Origin: Neorhodopirellula lusitana
GTDB lineage: Bacteria > Planctomycetota > Planctomycetia > Pirellulales > Pirellulaceae
Direction: 5' to 3'
Length of the DNA stretch: 64,000 nt
NCBI RefSeq assembly: GCF_900182915.1
Contig: NZ_FXUG01000004.1
Coordinates: forward strand, 124,001-188,000
Part shown: in pieces, positions 1-9,025 of the stretch
Numbering within the stretch: position 1 is the first letter of the stretch
Layout of the letters: each line of letters opens with the position of its first letter
The notes under the pieces: model-generated
Told to the model about the DNA's origin: nothing
Seen by the model: the letters and a program-made list of their open reading frames with translations, nothing else
Database searches by the model: none
Translations under genes and position numbers: made by a program

Positions 1-222
1 ACCCATTGTCCATTCGATTGGATAAGTAACCTGCCGTTCAACCTCAACCGGCGGCAGCGATCCTGCCGCCGTGATGACGGTCACCTGCGTGTTTGTCAAA
101 TCGGGAACCGCATCGATCGGCAACAACAGCGCGCTGCGGATCCCCAGCCCAGCCATCAGAACAGTGCCAATGATGACCAGGAAGCGGTTTCGCAGGGAAA
201 ATTCGATTAGTCGTTCCAACAT
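1..222 (-). CDS. Heavy-metal RND efflux pump, CusA/CzcA family (N-terminal 74 residues only)
   Basis: This partial gene runs off the left edge of the window. The visible residues begin MLERLIEFSLRNRFLVIIG, the first transmembrane helix of heavy-metal RND pumps, followed by PIDAVPDLTNTQVTV and VEVERQVTYPIE, which are typical of the CusA/CzcA branch. The protein would be the inner-membrane, proton-driven pump of a tripartite metal exporter. The ATG is 4 bp downstream of the stop of the adaptor gene and has a strong GGGAGGAG ribosome site inside the end of that gene, so the two are almost certainly cotranscribed and probably translationally coupled. Family assignment is firm; the metal cannot be told from this fragment. 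Confidence 0.9.
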   Translation of the reverse strand, partial: MLERLIEFSLRNRFLVIIGTVLMAGLGIRSALLLPIDAVPDLTNTQVTVITAAGSLPPVEVERQVTYPIEWTMG

Positions 223-226
223 CGAA

Positions 227-1702
227 TCACTCCTCCCCTTCCAAAAGCAGCTCGCTCTTCAGCGCAAACGCCCCCGCCACAACGACGGCTTGCCCCACCG
301 ATAACCCGCTGCGAATCTCGACCCGTTCGTCCGTTTGCGATCCCAACTCCACGGCGACTGGTGAAAAACCATCACCGTCCACAACGAACACGCTGGCCTG
401 GCCATCGAGATCCACAACGGCCGATTCAGGAACCACGATGGCATCGACAATCGTCTGTGTCGGGACCTCCATCCGTGCGAACAACCCCGGCCGAAAATGC
501 CCGGCGGTATTATCAATTTGCGCGACCAACGGGATCGCTCCCGAATTCGGATCCACTTGGCGTCCCAAGAAGTACACCGTCGCGGTCTGCGGAGGTGCGT
601 TGACCGACGGGGTCAGCACCATGACGGTGTCACCCTCCGTCACGTTGATCGAACTCCAGTCTCGCCCGCGAATATCAGCCTCGATCCACAAGCCGGTCGT
701 GTCGGCGATCACAAACAGTTCATCCTGTTCCTTCACTCGTTCAGTCGCTGAAAAGGCTTTCAACTCGACTGTTCCGGACATCGGTGACTTGATCGTCAAT
801 CGCGAGACATCTGGGTCATTGGGCGATACATCCAGTCCACTCGTCGAGTTCGCGGTGGCCCCCAACAACGTCCCGAGCGTTTGTTGTGCAATTGTCAAAG
901 CACGCTCCGACTCACGAACCTGCGCGTCTGCTTTGGCGAGCGACTGCTGTGTTTGGAACAAGGACTGTTCAATGACCGCCGCTAACTCCGATTCCGTTTG
1001 CTGTTGTTCGCTCAACCGCTGCTGAACCAACCGACCGCTAACCGCGCCCCGGTCGGCAGCGTTGCCAATCGCGCCGGCCAGACTGGACGCGAGTTTTGAC
1101 TTGCTATACGCGGTAAGCAATTGGCCACCAAAATCACCAAGCGTCATACCACCCAGATCCTTTTTAATCGCCTCGACCGACTCGCCCGCACGAATCAGCT
1201 TGGCAAGTTGAGCCACGCCGTCATGGATATCCGCCTCCCACCGGTAAGCTCTCTTGGCGAGCGCAAGATCGGTTTGACTGGCCAAGATTCGGTTCCGCGC
1301 TGCTCCGATTGATGGACTGCGTAGCACGGCAACAGGCTGGTCCCGATCGACCCGGTCTCCCGTTTTCACCAACACCGATTCCAGAATCCCATCCGTTGGC
1401 GTTCGCAGTGACACATGGCGTGAATCGTCGTACAGAAACCTCGCTGGCAACGCTCGCGTCAGCATCAAGTCACCTCGTTTAACCGGCTCTGTACGAATCC
1501 CGGCGCTGCGCAACTTCACGTCGGTTAGGGTGACACGTTGAGCGTCCTGAACAACTTGAGAAGAAAGTGATTCATTGCCGTCCACATCCTCTTTAATGGA
1601 ACTGCCAGAACCTGACCCGTAGTAGGAACTCCAAGCAAACCAGCCTGTCGTGCTCACGACTACGAGCGCAAAAAGGGCGCTAATGAATTGTTTTGATTTC
1701 AT
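227..1702 (-). CDS. Efflux RND periplasmic adaptor subunit (CusB/CzcB-like membrane fusion protein)
   Basis: This 491-residue membrane fusion protein starts with an N-terminal anchor or signal segment (about residues 5-28). A barrel-sandwich half follows (PTDGILESVLVKTGDRVDRD), then a long alpha-hairpin rich in Gln and Ala (about residues 140-285), the second lipoyl half (IKSPMSGTVELKAF) and the beta-barrel/membrane-proximal region with FRPGLFARMEV. It would link the inner-membrane pump to an outer-membrane channel in a metal exporter. The pump gene follows after 4 bp. No TolC-type channel gene lies immediately upstream; a small His-containing protein does. The family is clear, and heavy metal as substrate is inferred from the CusA/CzcA-type pump next to it. 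Confidence 0.9.
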   Translation of the reverse strand: MKSKQFISALFALVVVSTTGWFAWSSYYGSGSGSSIKEDVDGNESLSSQVVQDAQRVTLTDVKLRSAGIRTEPVKRGDLMLTRALPARFLYDDSRHVSLRTPTDGILESVLVKTGDRVDRDQPVAVLRSPSIGAARNRILASQTDLALAKRAYRWEADIHDGVAQLAKLIRAGESVEAIKKDLGGMTLGDFGGQLLTAYSKSKLASSLAGAIGNAADRGAVSGRLVQQRLSEQQQTESELAAVIEQSLFQTQQSLAKADAQVRESERALTIAQQTLGTLLGATANSTSGLDVSPNDPDVSRLTIKSPMSGTVELKAFSATERVKEQDELFVIADTTGLWIEADIRGRDWSSINVTEGDTVMVLTPSVNAPPQTATVYFLGRQVDPNSGAIPLVAQIDNTAGHFRPGLFARMEVPTQTIVDAIVVPESAVVDLDGQASVFVVDGDGFSPVAVELGSQTDERVEIRSGLSVGQAVVVAGAFALKSELLLEGEE

Positions 1703-1784
1703 GCTGCTGTTAACGAAAGAGGGATTCTCTGGTCTGCTCGACGAACCAAACGTTCACGAGCCAACTATCAACCGAGAATCAAAC

Positions 1785-2294
1785 TCAACAGCGCATCACG
1801 CAAGACAGGACGCAGCGGTCGCGCAACAAGGCATCGGCAGCAGATCGCTGACGCGGATCCTTGGTTCGCAAGTAGCACTCAAACCGCGATTCCGACCAAT
1901 CGCATATCGCGACCATGGGAACATCGGGGATGACGAGTTCAAACGAGCTAGTGCTGGGCGCCGTTGCGACACTGAAACTAACAAAATTGGTCGGCGGATT
2001 CGGGAATTCGTCTTCATGGGAACCTTCTCCCCGGCTCTGCAGCGGCAACACGAAATGCCAATGCGGCTCGTCCACTTCGATGCACAACGGATCAGAATCC
2101 GCGTGCCGGATCGCGAGATGACTCGCCAACACGTGCGAAGCGTCGATGGAGTCGTGTCGGTGCATCATCGGTACCGGCAACGGCAGCAACAAAACACAAG
2201 CGACCCAGGGCAACAGCCAGCGCATCGGCGACCGCAAACCGCGAAGAAATTCGCTGGGTTGGGTCCGCGATCGTGTGTCAGCCGTCTGTCGCAT
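1785..2294 (-). CDS. Hypothetical exported or anchored protein with His-rich segment, upstream of metal efflux genes
   Basis: I do not recognise this 169-residue protein. A basic N-terminus is followed by one hydrophobic segment (about residues 25-43, MRWLLPWVACVLLLPLPVP), which may be a signal peptide or anchor. Directly after it are His and Asp residues in HRHDSIDASH, HLAIRHADSD and DEPHWHF, a composition compatible with metal binding. The C-terminus carries several Cys residues. It sits about 80 bp upstream of the adaptor gene on the same strand, so it is probably the first gene of the efflux operon. A role as periplasmic metal-binding accessory protein is inference from composition and context only. 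Confidence 0.6.
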   Translation of the reverse strand: MRQTADTRSRTQPSEFLRGLRSPMRWLLPWVACVLLLPLPVPMMHRHDSIDASHVLASHLAIRHADSDPLCIEVDEPHWHFVLPLQSRGEGSHEDEFPNPPTNFVSFSVATAPSTSSFELVIPDVPMVAICDWSESRFECYLRTKDPRQRSAADALLRDRCVLSCVMRC

Positions 2295-2752
2295 AGATTT
2301 CGATGGTAACCAAGGCGAGCCCCAAAGACCAGATGTTAGCTTCGCAAGATCGAACGCCGCACCATTGATAGCGGGTTGCTAAAACATTCCGCTGAATCCA
2401 TCCGCGATCGACCAGTTATGGCAGCAACCAAGTAAAGACGCCAACAAGCGTACCCGCCCCAATCTCTCCGCCTGGTTCTTCCAGACGGATTACCGGCAAG
2501 AAGATCAATTTGGCGCCAACCGGGTCTCCATTGGCTGTAGTGGTAGGGCGGATACTAATTACGAATCCCTTAGTTGTCAACACAAACCCATCCGAGCTTG
2601 TTGATCACGAAGGACTAGTAGCCCGCCGCAGCTTGGCTGTCGGGTAACACAGAGTAAAACGATTGTCCCCAATCATTTGGGGACGGTGCCCCAACAGTTG
2701 AGACAGCTGTTCTACGATCGATTCGAACCGAAAACTAAGTTGCAATTGACTA
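2295..2752. other. Intergenic stretch of 458 bp without a supported gene
   Basis: No open frame here has a plausible start, ribosome site or protein-like composition. The only structure I see is the perfect hairpin at 2665-2684, which fits a terminator for the minus-strand gene that ends at 2753. A promoter for the metal efflux operon should lie near 2300-2400, but I could not identify its boxes with confidence. Confidence 0.5.
2655..2684 (-). terminator. Probable intrinsic terminator of the 2753-3286 gene
   Basis: A perfect 8-bp stem, GTCCCCAA / TTGGGGAC (2665-2672 with 2677-2684), encloses a TCAT loop. Read on the minus strand it is followed by AATCGTTTTAC, a short T-rich run. It lies about 70 bp beyond the stop of the minus-strand gene. 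Confidence 0.6.
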
Positions 2753-3286
2753 CTAGTGATGATGGCCGGCCCCAAGCACATGAACGCCACCGATGTCGAG
2801 GTGGATTCCACGGCTCAAAAGTCCAGGACTCCGAGCGTATTGGTTGTTGTAGGTTGACTGGCTTGGGTATCGATAGTCACTTGAATACCCGAAGCTGCTT
2901 GGTCGCCCAACAAGCCTCGAATCATACAGCCTGTCCGAATAAACCTGACTGCCTGGAAACGTATGCCCATTCGAGTATCGAGACACAACAGGAAGCGAAC
3001 CGGTCCCGTAGTCGCGGCCAGGCGAATACGGCAGTGCCGCATGCCCGTTACCACGATCGACGCTTGTGCTGCCACGTTGACTGTAGCCATGTGGAACACC
3101 AGCGGGGTGAGCGTTGACTGGATACCGTTGGCTGACGCGGGCGCGATCGCGTTGACCGGTATTGTGAATGTCACTGCGATGGCTGTCGTAGTGTCGATCG
3201 ACTGCCAATGCATTGGAGCTAAAAGCCAGGAAACCCAAAGTGAATGCTGCGGCGATGGTGAGAATCCGTTTCATTGTTCGTTCCAT
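2753..3286 (-). CDS. Small secreted protein of unknown function, rich in Ser, Tyr, Arg and His
   Basis: I do not recognise this protein. It has a clean signal peptide (MKRILTIAAAFTLGFLAFSS then NALAVD, cleavage expected after ALA). The mature part of about 150 residues is low in complexity and rich in Ser, Tyr, Arg, Gly and His, with repeated Y-S/D-R patterns. It ends with the more hydrophobic segment GIHLDIGGVHVLGAGHHH. Two in-frame ATGs, at 3286 and 3274, are possible starts; the second places the basic residues right before the hydrophobic core and looks better. The protein is probably a periplasmic or surface protein. It stands alone, with a terminator-like hairpin downstream. Confidence 0.6.
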   Translation of the reverse strand: MERTMKRILTIAAAFTLGFLAFSSNALAVDRHYDSHRSDIHNTGQRDRARVSQRYPVNAHPAGVPHGYSQRGSTSVDRGNGHAALPYSPGRDYGTGSLPVVSRYSNGHTFPGSQVYSDRLYDSRLVGRPSSFGYSSDYRYPSQSTYNNQYARSPGLLSRGIHLDIGGVHVLGAGHHH

Positions 3287-3547
3287 TTAGAAAAGGGAGG
3301 CTGCAACAGGGAAACCTGCTGACACCTACTCTCTAACGCACTGTCTGTGCCAAATGAAAATCATTGATGAATCCTCGCGAAACCATCAATCCGGTCAATG
3401 AAAGCGTGTTCCAATCGATGGCGCACGCGACAACAACTCATCAACTAATGCCTCGTCGCCACCTCAGCCAATGATCCCAAGGACCGATCGATGCCGGGAT
3501 GTAGACAACAGTGCTCAGAACGCGGTAACGAAACACTCTTGCCGAGG

Positions 3548-4870
3548 TTAAGAGTCGCCGTTGCTCGACTGGTTCATCGCTAAGCCACGCCGCAATTGCA
3601 TCGATTCAATCTTACGATTGGTGGCTCTCAGGACTTCGATTTCAAAATCGTGCAGCGATAACTGCTGCCCCGAGTCTGGAATCGCGCCGGTGTGATAGAG
3701 CACCCAGCCCGCGACCGTTTCGTAATCTTCGCTCTCCGGCAGATCCCAGTGGATCAGTTCGTTCAAGTCGTCGATCATCACTCGACCGTCCACCTCGATC
3801 GTGTCGTCGTCAATGACCCGAATTTCGTACTCTTCCTCTTCATCCGATTCGTCGACAATCTCGCCAACAATCTCTTCTAGAGCGTCTTCGATAGTCACGA
3901 CCCCGGCGGTTTGCTGGAACTCATCGACCACAATCGCCATGTGAGAACGATTGTGCAAGAACTCTCGCAAGATCGACTCCACACTGCGATCCTTCGGCAC
4001 GGACCAGGGCCGCCGACAAAGCTCAACGATGGGTTGGTCCGGTAGTTTCTGCGAAACCAAAAACGGCAACAGATCCTTGACAAACAGAATCCCAACGACG
4101 TTGTCGAGGCTATCTTCATAGACTGGATAACGAGTTCGTCCGCTGGCAATGATTCGGTTCACCACGTCCAACCACTGGGCTGTTGCGTCAATCGCTTCGA
4201 CGTCACCACGCGGCGTCATGATATGACCGACGGTGTCCTCGTGCAGTTCCATCACCCCCTGAATCATCTCGCGAACACCGGGACCAAAATACCCTTCACG
4301 AGTTCCCGCGGTGACGATCGTGCGGATCTCGTCTTCGAGCTGTTCCTCGTCTTCGTCCTCGTGTTCAACCTTGCCTGCCAAGCGACGCGTCATGACTTCA
4401 AGAAGCTCGCCGGGCGCGTGCAATGGACGCATCGCGATGGACAGTAAGAACCAAAATGGCCAGGTGTGGTAAAGCAGCGGCGACGACGTAAAACGCGTGA
4501 CCGCGGTGGGGATCCACAGATGCGTCAGCATCATCAACACGCAAGCCGCGACAGCCCACAAGGCCAGTGTTTCCCAGCTTGATCCCAAGCGAGCCGCAAC
4601 AACCAGCGTCCCAAAAATCAGGAACATCACCGTCCCAATCATCCGCAAGTATTCGCTGCCTCGGACCGCGTCATCTTGATGATCCAGGACCGCGCCAAAC
4701 CGATCGCGGTTCTTGCGTACACGACAATAAACTTCCAGCGAGCGTCCCGCGAAGCCGTCCAGCAGCTCAACGCCCAGGCCGCCGACACTGCCTAGGACAA
4801 AACCCACGAGTGCCCAGGCCAAATTGGTCCCTAATGAAAATTCACCCAACCAAACTGGCACACTACCCAT
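3548..4870 (-). CDS. CNNM/CorC (HlyC/CorC family) transporter with CBS pair
   Basis: The order of parts is a membrane region with three to four hydrophobic segments (about residues 10-155), an acidic linker (HEDEDEEQLEDE), a pair of CBS domains (about 205-330; MTPRGDVEAIDATAQW and SHMAIVVDEFQQTAGVVTIE are typical) and a C-terminal CorC_HlyC domain (about 345-430; DDTIEVDGRVMIDDLN). Family members are linked to Mg2+/Co2+ transport or its regulation, with the CBS pair sensing nucleotides. The start overlaps the end of ybeY by 8 bp, so it is the last gene of the phoH operon, a placement seen in many bacteria. The substrate is not shown by sequence. Confidence 0.85.
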   Translation of the reverse strand: MGSVPVWLGEFSLGTNLAWALVGFVLGSVGGLGVELLDGFAGRSLEVYCRVRKNRDRFGAVLDHQDDAVRGSEYLRMIGTVMFLIFGTLVVAARLGSSWETLALWAVAACVLMMLTHLWIPTAVTRFTSSPLLYHTWPFWFLLSIAMRPLHAPGELLEVMTRRLAGKVEHEDEDEEQLEDEIRTIVTAGTREGYFGPGVREMIQGVMELHEDTVGHIMTPRGDVEAIDATAQWLDVVNRIIASGRTRYPVYEDSLDNVVGILFVKDLLPFLVSQKLPDQPIVELCRRPWSVPKDRSVESILREFLHNRSHMAIVVDEFQQTAGVVTIEDALEEIVGEIVDESDEEEEYEIRVIDDDTIEVDGRVMIDDLNELIHWDLPESEDYETVAGWVLYHTGAIPDSGQQLSLHDFEIEVLRATNRKIESMQLRRGLAMNQSSNGDS

Positions 4871-5417
4871 CGATTTCGATCCCGATTAATCGCATTGCCG
4901 CTCGTTCCGCTTCCCGCATCGCTGCACGAACGTCCGGCGCGGTGTCGTCAAACCCAACCAAATGCAACGTGCCGTGGACGACATACAAAACCAACTCGTT
5001 CGCGACGGTCCATCCCGGCGTTTGGACCGCACGGGCCTGTTCCAATGCCGTGTCCAAACTGACAATCAATTCGCCTTCGACCCGGGGCGGAGACAACTCA
5101 TAGGGAAAGCTAATCACATCCGTCGGATAATCATGCTGCAAGAACTGACGGTTGACTTCGTGAATCGACTCATCACCGGCCACCCGCACACCGATTTGGC
5201 ACTCCGAACATTCACCGACCGAAGCCGCTGCGATAACGGCTTGTCGGATTGCCTTCACCGAGACTCCGGCTTGTTCCAACGGGACCTCTTGGTCGTCGTC
5301 GACCAACACTTCGACAGCGACATGTTCATTAGCACGCTCAGAGTCATGCTCGGGTTCATGATCAGCGAGATCATCGGATTCATGCTCGGGTGCATGTTCA
5401 GGCAAACTATGCGACAT
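4863..5417 (-). CDS. ybeY: Endoribonuclease YbeY, 16S rRNA maturation/quality control; third zinc His replaced
   Basis: The protein has 184 residues from the ATG at 5417, which overlaps the stop of the preceding HD-domain gene as TGATG. An upstream in-frame start would add 36 unlikely residues lying inside that gene. The C-terminal half is clearly YbeY, with FLQHDYPTDVISFPYE and the metal motif HGTLHLVGFDD (His148, His152). In the usual HGxLHLxGYDH motif the last position is a third zinc-binding His; here it is Asp158. The first 35 or so residues form an acidic, His-rich extension. YbeY normally acts as a single-strand RNase in 16S 3'-end processing and ribosome quality control. Its placement after phoH fits the family. 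Confidence 0.88.
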   Translation of the reverse strand: MSHSLPEHAPEHESDDLADHEPEHDSERANEHVAVEVLVDDDQEVPLEQAGVSVKAIRQAVIAAASVGECSECQIGVRVAGDESIHEVNRQFLQHDYPTDVISFPYELSPPRVEGELIVSLDTALEQARAVQTPGWTVANELVLYVVHGTLHLVGFDDTAPDVRAAMREAERAAMRLIGIEIDG

Positions 5418-7780
5418 CACGCGGATTGCTGTCCCGGATATTTGACTCGGGCATGGTAAATCGCGGTCAGTGATTTGACCAAACTTTGACGCACGCGGTG
5501 CAACTGAGAAAACGTCAGACCACACTCATCAAACTGACCGTCACCGACCTTCTTTTGAGCGATCGCGTCGACCAAGTTTGAAATTCTTGCGGGGGTGGGA
5601 TCCACCAAAGTTCGCGAAGCACTTTCAACCGTATCGGCCAACATCAAGACGGCGGCCTCCAGCGTTTGTGGTTTTGGCCCCGGATACCGGAAGTCCTTGT
5701 CGCTGACGGCTTCCCGGTTGGGATCTTCCTCACTGCGTTTTGCCGCTTCCCGATAGAAGTACTCCACCAACGTGGTTCCATGGTGCTGCAAAATGAAGTC
5801 GATGATTGGGCGAGGCAAGTGGTGATTGCGTGCCAGATCGGCTCCGTCTTTCACGTGAGCAATGATTACCAGCGTGCTCATCGCGGGCTGCAACGAGTCG
5901 TGCTGGTTAATACCTGCGGATTGGTTCTCGATGAAATACTCAGGCTTAAACATCTTGCCGATGTCGTGGAAATACGCACCGACGCGAACCAGCAAACCGT
6001 TCGCCCCAATCGAATCCGCAGCCGCCTCGGCGATCGATGCAACGTTGATCGAGTGGTTGTAGGTGCCCGGTGCACGCTGAGCCAAACGACGCAGCAACGG
6101 GTGGCTGGCATCCCCCAGTTCGAGCAACGACAAATCGGTTTGCACGCCGAAGCCTTTTTCGATCAACGGCAATAGACCGGTCAACGCCAGGGACGAAACC
6201 CAAATGCACAAACCAGCCCAACCGGCTTCCGTCAACAATCCCATCAGGACGCGGTGCATCGGCAATTCCAACACCATCGGTTCCAATCCAGAACCGGGTG
6301 CCCCCGATGACAAAGTTTGGCCCGTGACAATCCCAACGCCGACCACCGTCAACATCGTGATCACGGCACTGATCGCACCGACGGTAATCAAGTGTGTGCG
6401 GCTACGAATCCGCCCGGGCAACAACGTGCACGAGGTACAAGCGGCCGCCATCACGACCAAGTTTGCTAAATCCAATCCCAACAAAAGCGTTACCGACAGG
6501 CTCACCGCGGCCATTAACAACAACGCCAGTTCACGACCGTAGACCACCGCCGTGGTAATCGAAGCCAAGACAATCGGCACCAGTTCCGCTCGCCAATCAT
6601 CGCGAGAGGCGTAGTAGCTGAGTGTGACCGTGACGACCGCCAAACCCAACAAACGAGCTAAACGGGAAACATCCAACAACAGCGATCGGTCATCAACGAA
6701 CCAGATATAGGATCCGCATAACAAATACAGGGCGATGATCATGCCACCGAATGCTGCCACGCGGGCCAGACGATCGGACACTTCCATTTTCTCGACCAGC
6801 ACTTCCCATTCGCTTCGCAGCAAGGAAAGTTCTCGGCCGCTGAGCGGTTTCCCTGAATCAGCCAGTTTCGATTGGCCCGAATAGAAAGTCATCATCACGG
6901 TCTCGACCGCGTCGGCCGCCTGCTCGCGAGCAACCTGTGACAACTCGTCGTCGTACTTCAGGGTTTCGTATTCAGGCAAACGGTCTCGCAACCATTTCGA
7001 AATCATCCGAGCGGCAACTTGGCCTTCCTCGCCTTCGAAGCGAGTCCGAAACTGGTCCTTCAGTAGTTTTTCCAGCACACCGCCAGCTTCCGCGATCCGC
7101 ACCTTGGAAAGTTCAACCGGCACCGCCTCGTCCGATTGATCAGCTTGAAAGACTCGAATCATCCGCTGCGAGCCCTGTTCAGCAGAGTGCTGTGGGGCCT
7201 GCAGAAGTCCGTTCTTGTAGAGCGGCACCATCGCCAACTCGACAACCTCTTCCAGCTCGGTGAGCTCTTTGTCTTCGTTGAAGACGCGTTTTAGAAGTGT
7301 GAACCGTTCAGCGGGTGATTCTTCTTCCGGTGCCGTTTCACTGCCTTCGTCAAACTCGGTCAGCGCCAAGCGTTCTTCAGTTCCAAGCTGCTCGAAAGAC
7401 GATGCCCCCAGCACAAGGAATAACCGATTGCGAAGTGCGGCACGGAGTTGTTCGAGCCGTTTGGGCGTGTTGCGATAGAGCGTCAAAACTTCGCGACGTT
7501 TGCGTTCTCGCAAATCGTCCGTCGCGACTTTGTCGGGCACCTGAAAGGTCACCCGAGTCATCAGGTCTCGAGCCGGGATCGCGCCGTGGCGATAGGAAAA
7601 CGCAGGCTGCCACGTTTTACAAAGTGCCAACAAAGCGATCGCCGCAAGGATGGCCATTCCAAAACGGATCGCCAGATCGCCCTTGTTGCTACGGTCCCAC
7701 CAAGTCGCCCACTTCGGTTTCGGGATACCGAGCGACTCGATGCGTTCCTTACCAGCGCGTTGGGTCTTTGCATTACTCAT
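5417..7780 (-). CDS. 7TM-HD family membrane protein with HDIG phosphohydrolase domain (PgpH-like)
   Basis: With the ATG at 7780, 4 bp after the phoH stop, the protein has 787 residues; an upstream ATG at 7828 would overlap phoH by 44 bp. The parts are one N-terminal transmembrane helix, a large extracytoplasmic region (about residues 60-350), about seven transmembrane helices (about 350-550) and a cytoplasmic HD domain. The HD domain contains APGTYNHSINVASIAEAAA, the catalytic FHDIGK (near 606) and ILQHHGTTLVEYFY. Members of this family such as Listeria PgpH hydrolyse cyclic di-AMP; that activity here is inference. The order phoH - HD protein - ybeY is widespread in bacteria. Confidence 0.85.
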   Translation of the reverse strand: MSNAKTQRAGKERIESLGIPKPKWATWWDRSNKGDLAIRFGMAILAAIALLALCKTWQPAFSYRHGAIPARDLMTRVTFQVPDKVATDDLRERKRREVLTLYRNTPKRLEQLRAALRNRLFLVLGASSFEQLGTEERLALTEFDEGSETAPEEESPAERFTLLKRVFNEDKELTELEEVVELAMVPLYKNGLLQAPQHSAEQGSQRMIRVFQADQSDEAVPVELSKVRIAEAGGVLEKLLKDQFRTRFEGEEGQVAARMISKWLRDRLPEYETLKYDDELSQVAREQAADAVETVMMTFYSGQSKLADSGKPLSGRELSLLRSEWEVLVEKMEVSDRLARVAAFGGMIIALYLLCGSYIWFVDDRSLLLDVSRLARLLGLAVVTVTLSYYASRDDWRAELVPIVLASITTAVVYGRELALLLMAAVSLSVTLLLGLDLANLVVMAAACTSCTLLPGRIRSRTHLITVGAISAVITMLTVVGVGIVTGQTLSSGAPGSGLEPMVLELPMHRVLMGLLTEAGWAGLCIWVSSLALTGLLPLIEKGFGVQTDLSLLELGDASHPLLRRLAQRAPGTYNHSINVASIAEAAADSIGANGLLVRVGAYFHDIGKMFKPEYFIENQSAGINQHDSLQPAMSTLVIIAHVKDGADLARNHHLPRPIIDFILQHHGTTLVEYFYREAAKRSEEDPNREAVSDKDFRYPGPKPQTLEAAVLMLADTVESASRTLVDPTPARISNLVDAIAQKKVGDGQFDECGLTFSQLHRVRQSLVKSLTAIYHARVKYPGQQSA

Positions 7781-7784
7781 CGCA

Positions 7785-8792
7785 TCAGTCCGAATTCGAA
7801 GAGGAATGGGTCGATTGATCGGCGTCACGATTCTCCGACGCTTCGTACGCGTTCACGATCGCTTGCACCAATCGGTGCCGAACGATGTCACGAGCCGACA
7901 AGCGGATCACGCCAATGCCCTCAATCTTTCCAAGTCGATACAACGCGTCATGCAACCCGCTCCGAACGCCTCGCGGCAAGTCCAGTTGAGTCGCATCACC
8001 GCTGACGACCATCTTGCTATGTTCGCCCATCCGGGTCAGGAACATCTTCATTTGAGCGACGGTGGTGTTTTGGGCTTCGTCCAAAATGATGAACGCATCA
8101 TTCAGTGTTCGACCACGCATGTAAGCGAGCGGAATGATCTCGATGACATCATCTTCCATCAATCCGCGAGCTTGGTCGAAGTCAACCATCTCACCCAAGG
8201 CGTCCATCAACGGACGCAAGTACGGATTTAACTTCGCGCGTAAATCACCGGGCAGGAACCCGAGGCTTTCGCCGGCTTCGACGGCCGGGCGAACCAGGAC
8301 GATTTTCTTGACTTGTCCCGCCTTGTAGGCCTCCACTGCCGTCGCGACGGCAAGGTAGGTCTTCCCGCAACCGGCTGGACCGGTTGCAAACGTCAAGTCG
8401 TACTTCCGAATCGCGTCGACATACTTAGCCTGACCAGGAGTCCGCGGTTTGATCTTGCGGCCAGCATGCTGGATGTTGATCGCCTCATCTTTGGGAGGCG
8501 GCGCTTCGCCTTCGACGACCGGTCCGGCCTCTTCGGCGATCACTTTTTCAACGTCCGACAACGCCAGACCGCTCTTGGAACGCGCGATCACACGCAATCG
8601 TTCGAGAGCACGCAGCGTTGAACCGACACCCGCTTCTTCACCGGCAACGCGGATTCGCCCGTCACGATGAGTGATGTCGACACTGAAGTGTCGTCGCAGT
8701 TTTCGCACGTGCTGATCACGGGGACCAAACAGGACCAAAACTTCCTCGGGGCCCGCTGTCGAAAGCGTGGCTTCATTCATGACGGGCTTCAC
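7785..8792 (-). CDS. PhoH-like ATPase (PhoH/YbeZ)
   Basis: This 335-residue cytoplasmic protein has an N-terminal nucleic-acid-binding-like region (about residues 15-75; VLVLFGPRDQHVRKL). The PhoH ATPase domain follows, with Walker A GPAGCGKT at 138-145, the VRPAVEAGESLGFLPGD motif, and Walker B AFIILDEAQNTT. YbeZ-type PhoH proteins interact with YbeY and are thought to be RNA helicases or ATPases in rRNA metabolism. This is the first gene of a four-gene minus-strand operon with the HD protein, ybeY and the CNNM gene. The C-terminal 20 residues are polar and variable. Confidence 0.92.
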   Translation of the reverse strand: MKPVMNEATLSTAGPEEVLVLFGPRDQHVRKLRRHFSVDITHRDGRIRVAGEEAGVGSTLRALERLRVIARSKSGLALSDVEKVIAEEAGPVVEGEAPPPKDEAINIQHAGRKIKPRTPGQAKYVDAIRKYDLTFATGPAGCGKTYLAVATAVEAYKAGQVKKIVLVRPAVEAGESLGFLPGDLRAKLNPYLRPLMDALGEMVDFDQARGLMEDDVIEIIPLAYMRGRTLNDAFIILDEAQNTTVAQMKMFLTRMGEHSKMVVSGDATQLDLPRGVRSGLHDALYRLGKIEGIGVIRLSARDIVRHRLVQAIVNAYEASENRDADQSTHSSSNSD

Positions 8793-9025
8793 GGAACCTC
8801 AGTATTCGATTTGGTAAAGACAATGGGCCGGTTTGGTGAAACCGGTTTAGTAAAGACAGTGAGCCTGCCGGTCTGCTTAATCTGTCTGTCTGTTTATTCT
8901 GCGTGTCTAATTCTGGGCGTCTGGTTCTTTAGAACCGTGCGATCGCTGATTCTATACGTTGGATGGCAAGGCACGCCAATCCTGCGAACGCGAATGATTG
9001 ATTTTTCCCGGAACCGGGTTGGCGA
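8793..9025. repeat. Gap with two-copy repeat and perfect hairpin
   Basis: The element TAAAGACA(A/G)TG(G/A)GCC occurs twice (about 8815-8827 and 8851-8864). Between the copies is a perfect 7-bp hairpin, CCGGTTTGGTGAAACCGG (8828-8845). Further on are loose CTGTCTGTCTG and TTCTGGGCGTCTGGTTC repeats. The hairpin resembles one at 16062-16081. It lies downstream of cdsA and upstream of phoH (both minus strand), so it may help end cdsA transcription. Confidence 0.55.
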
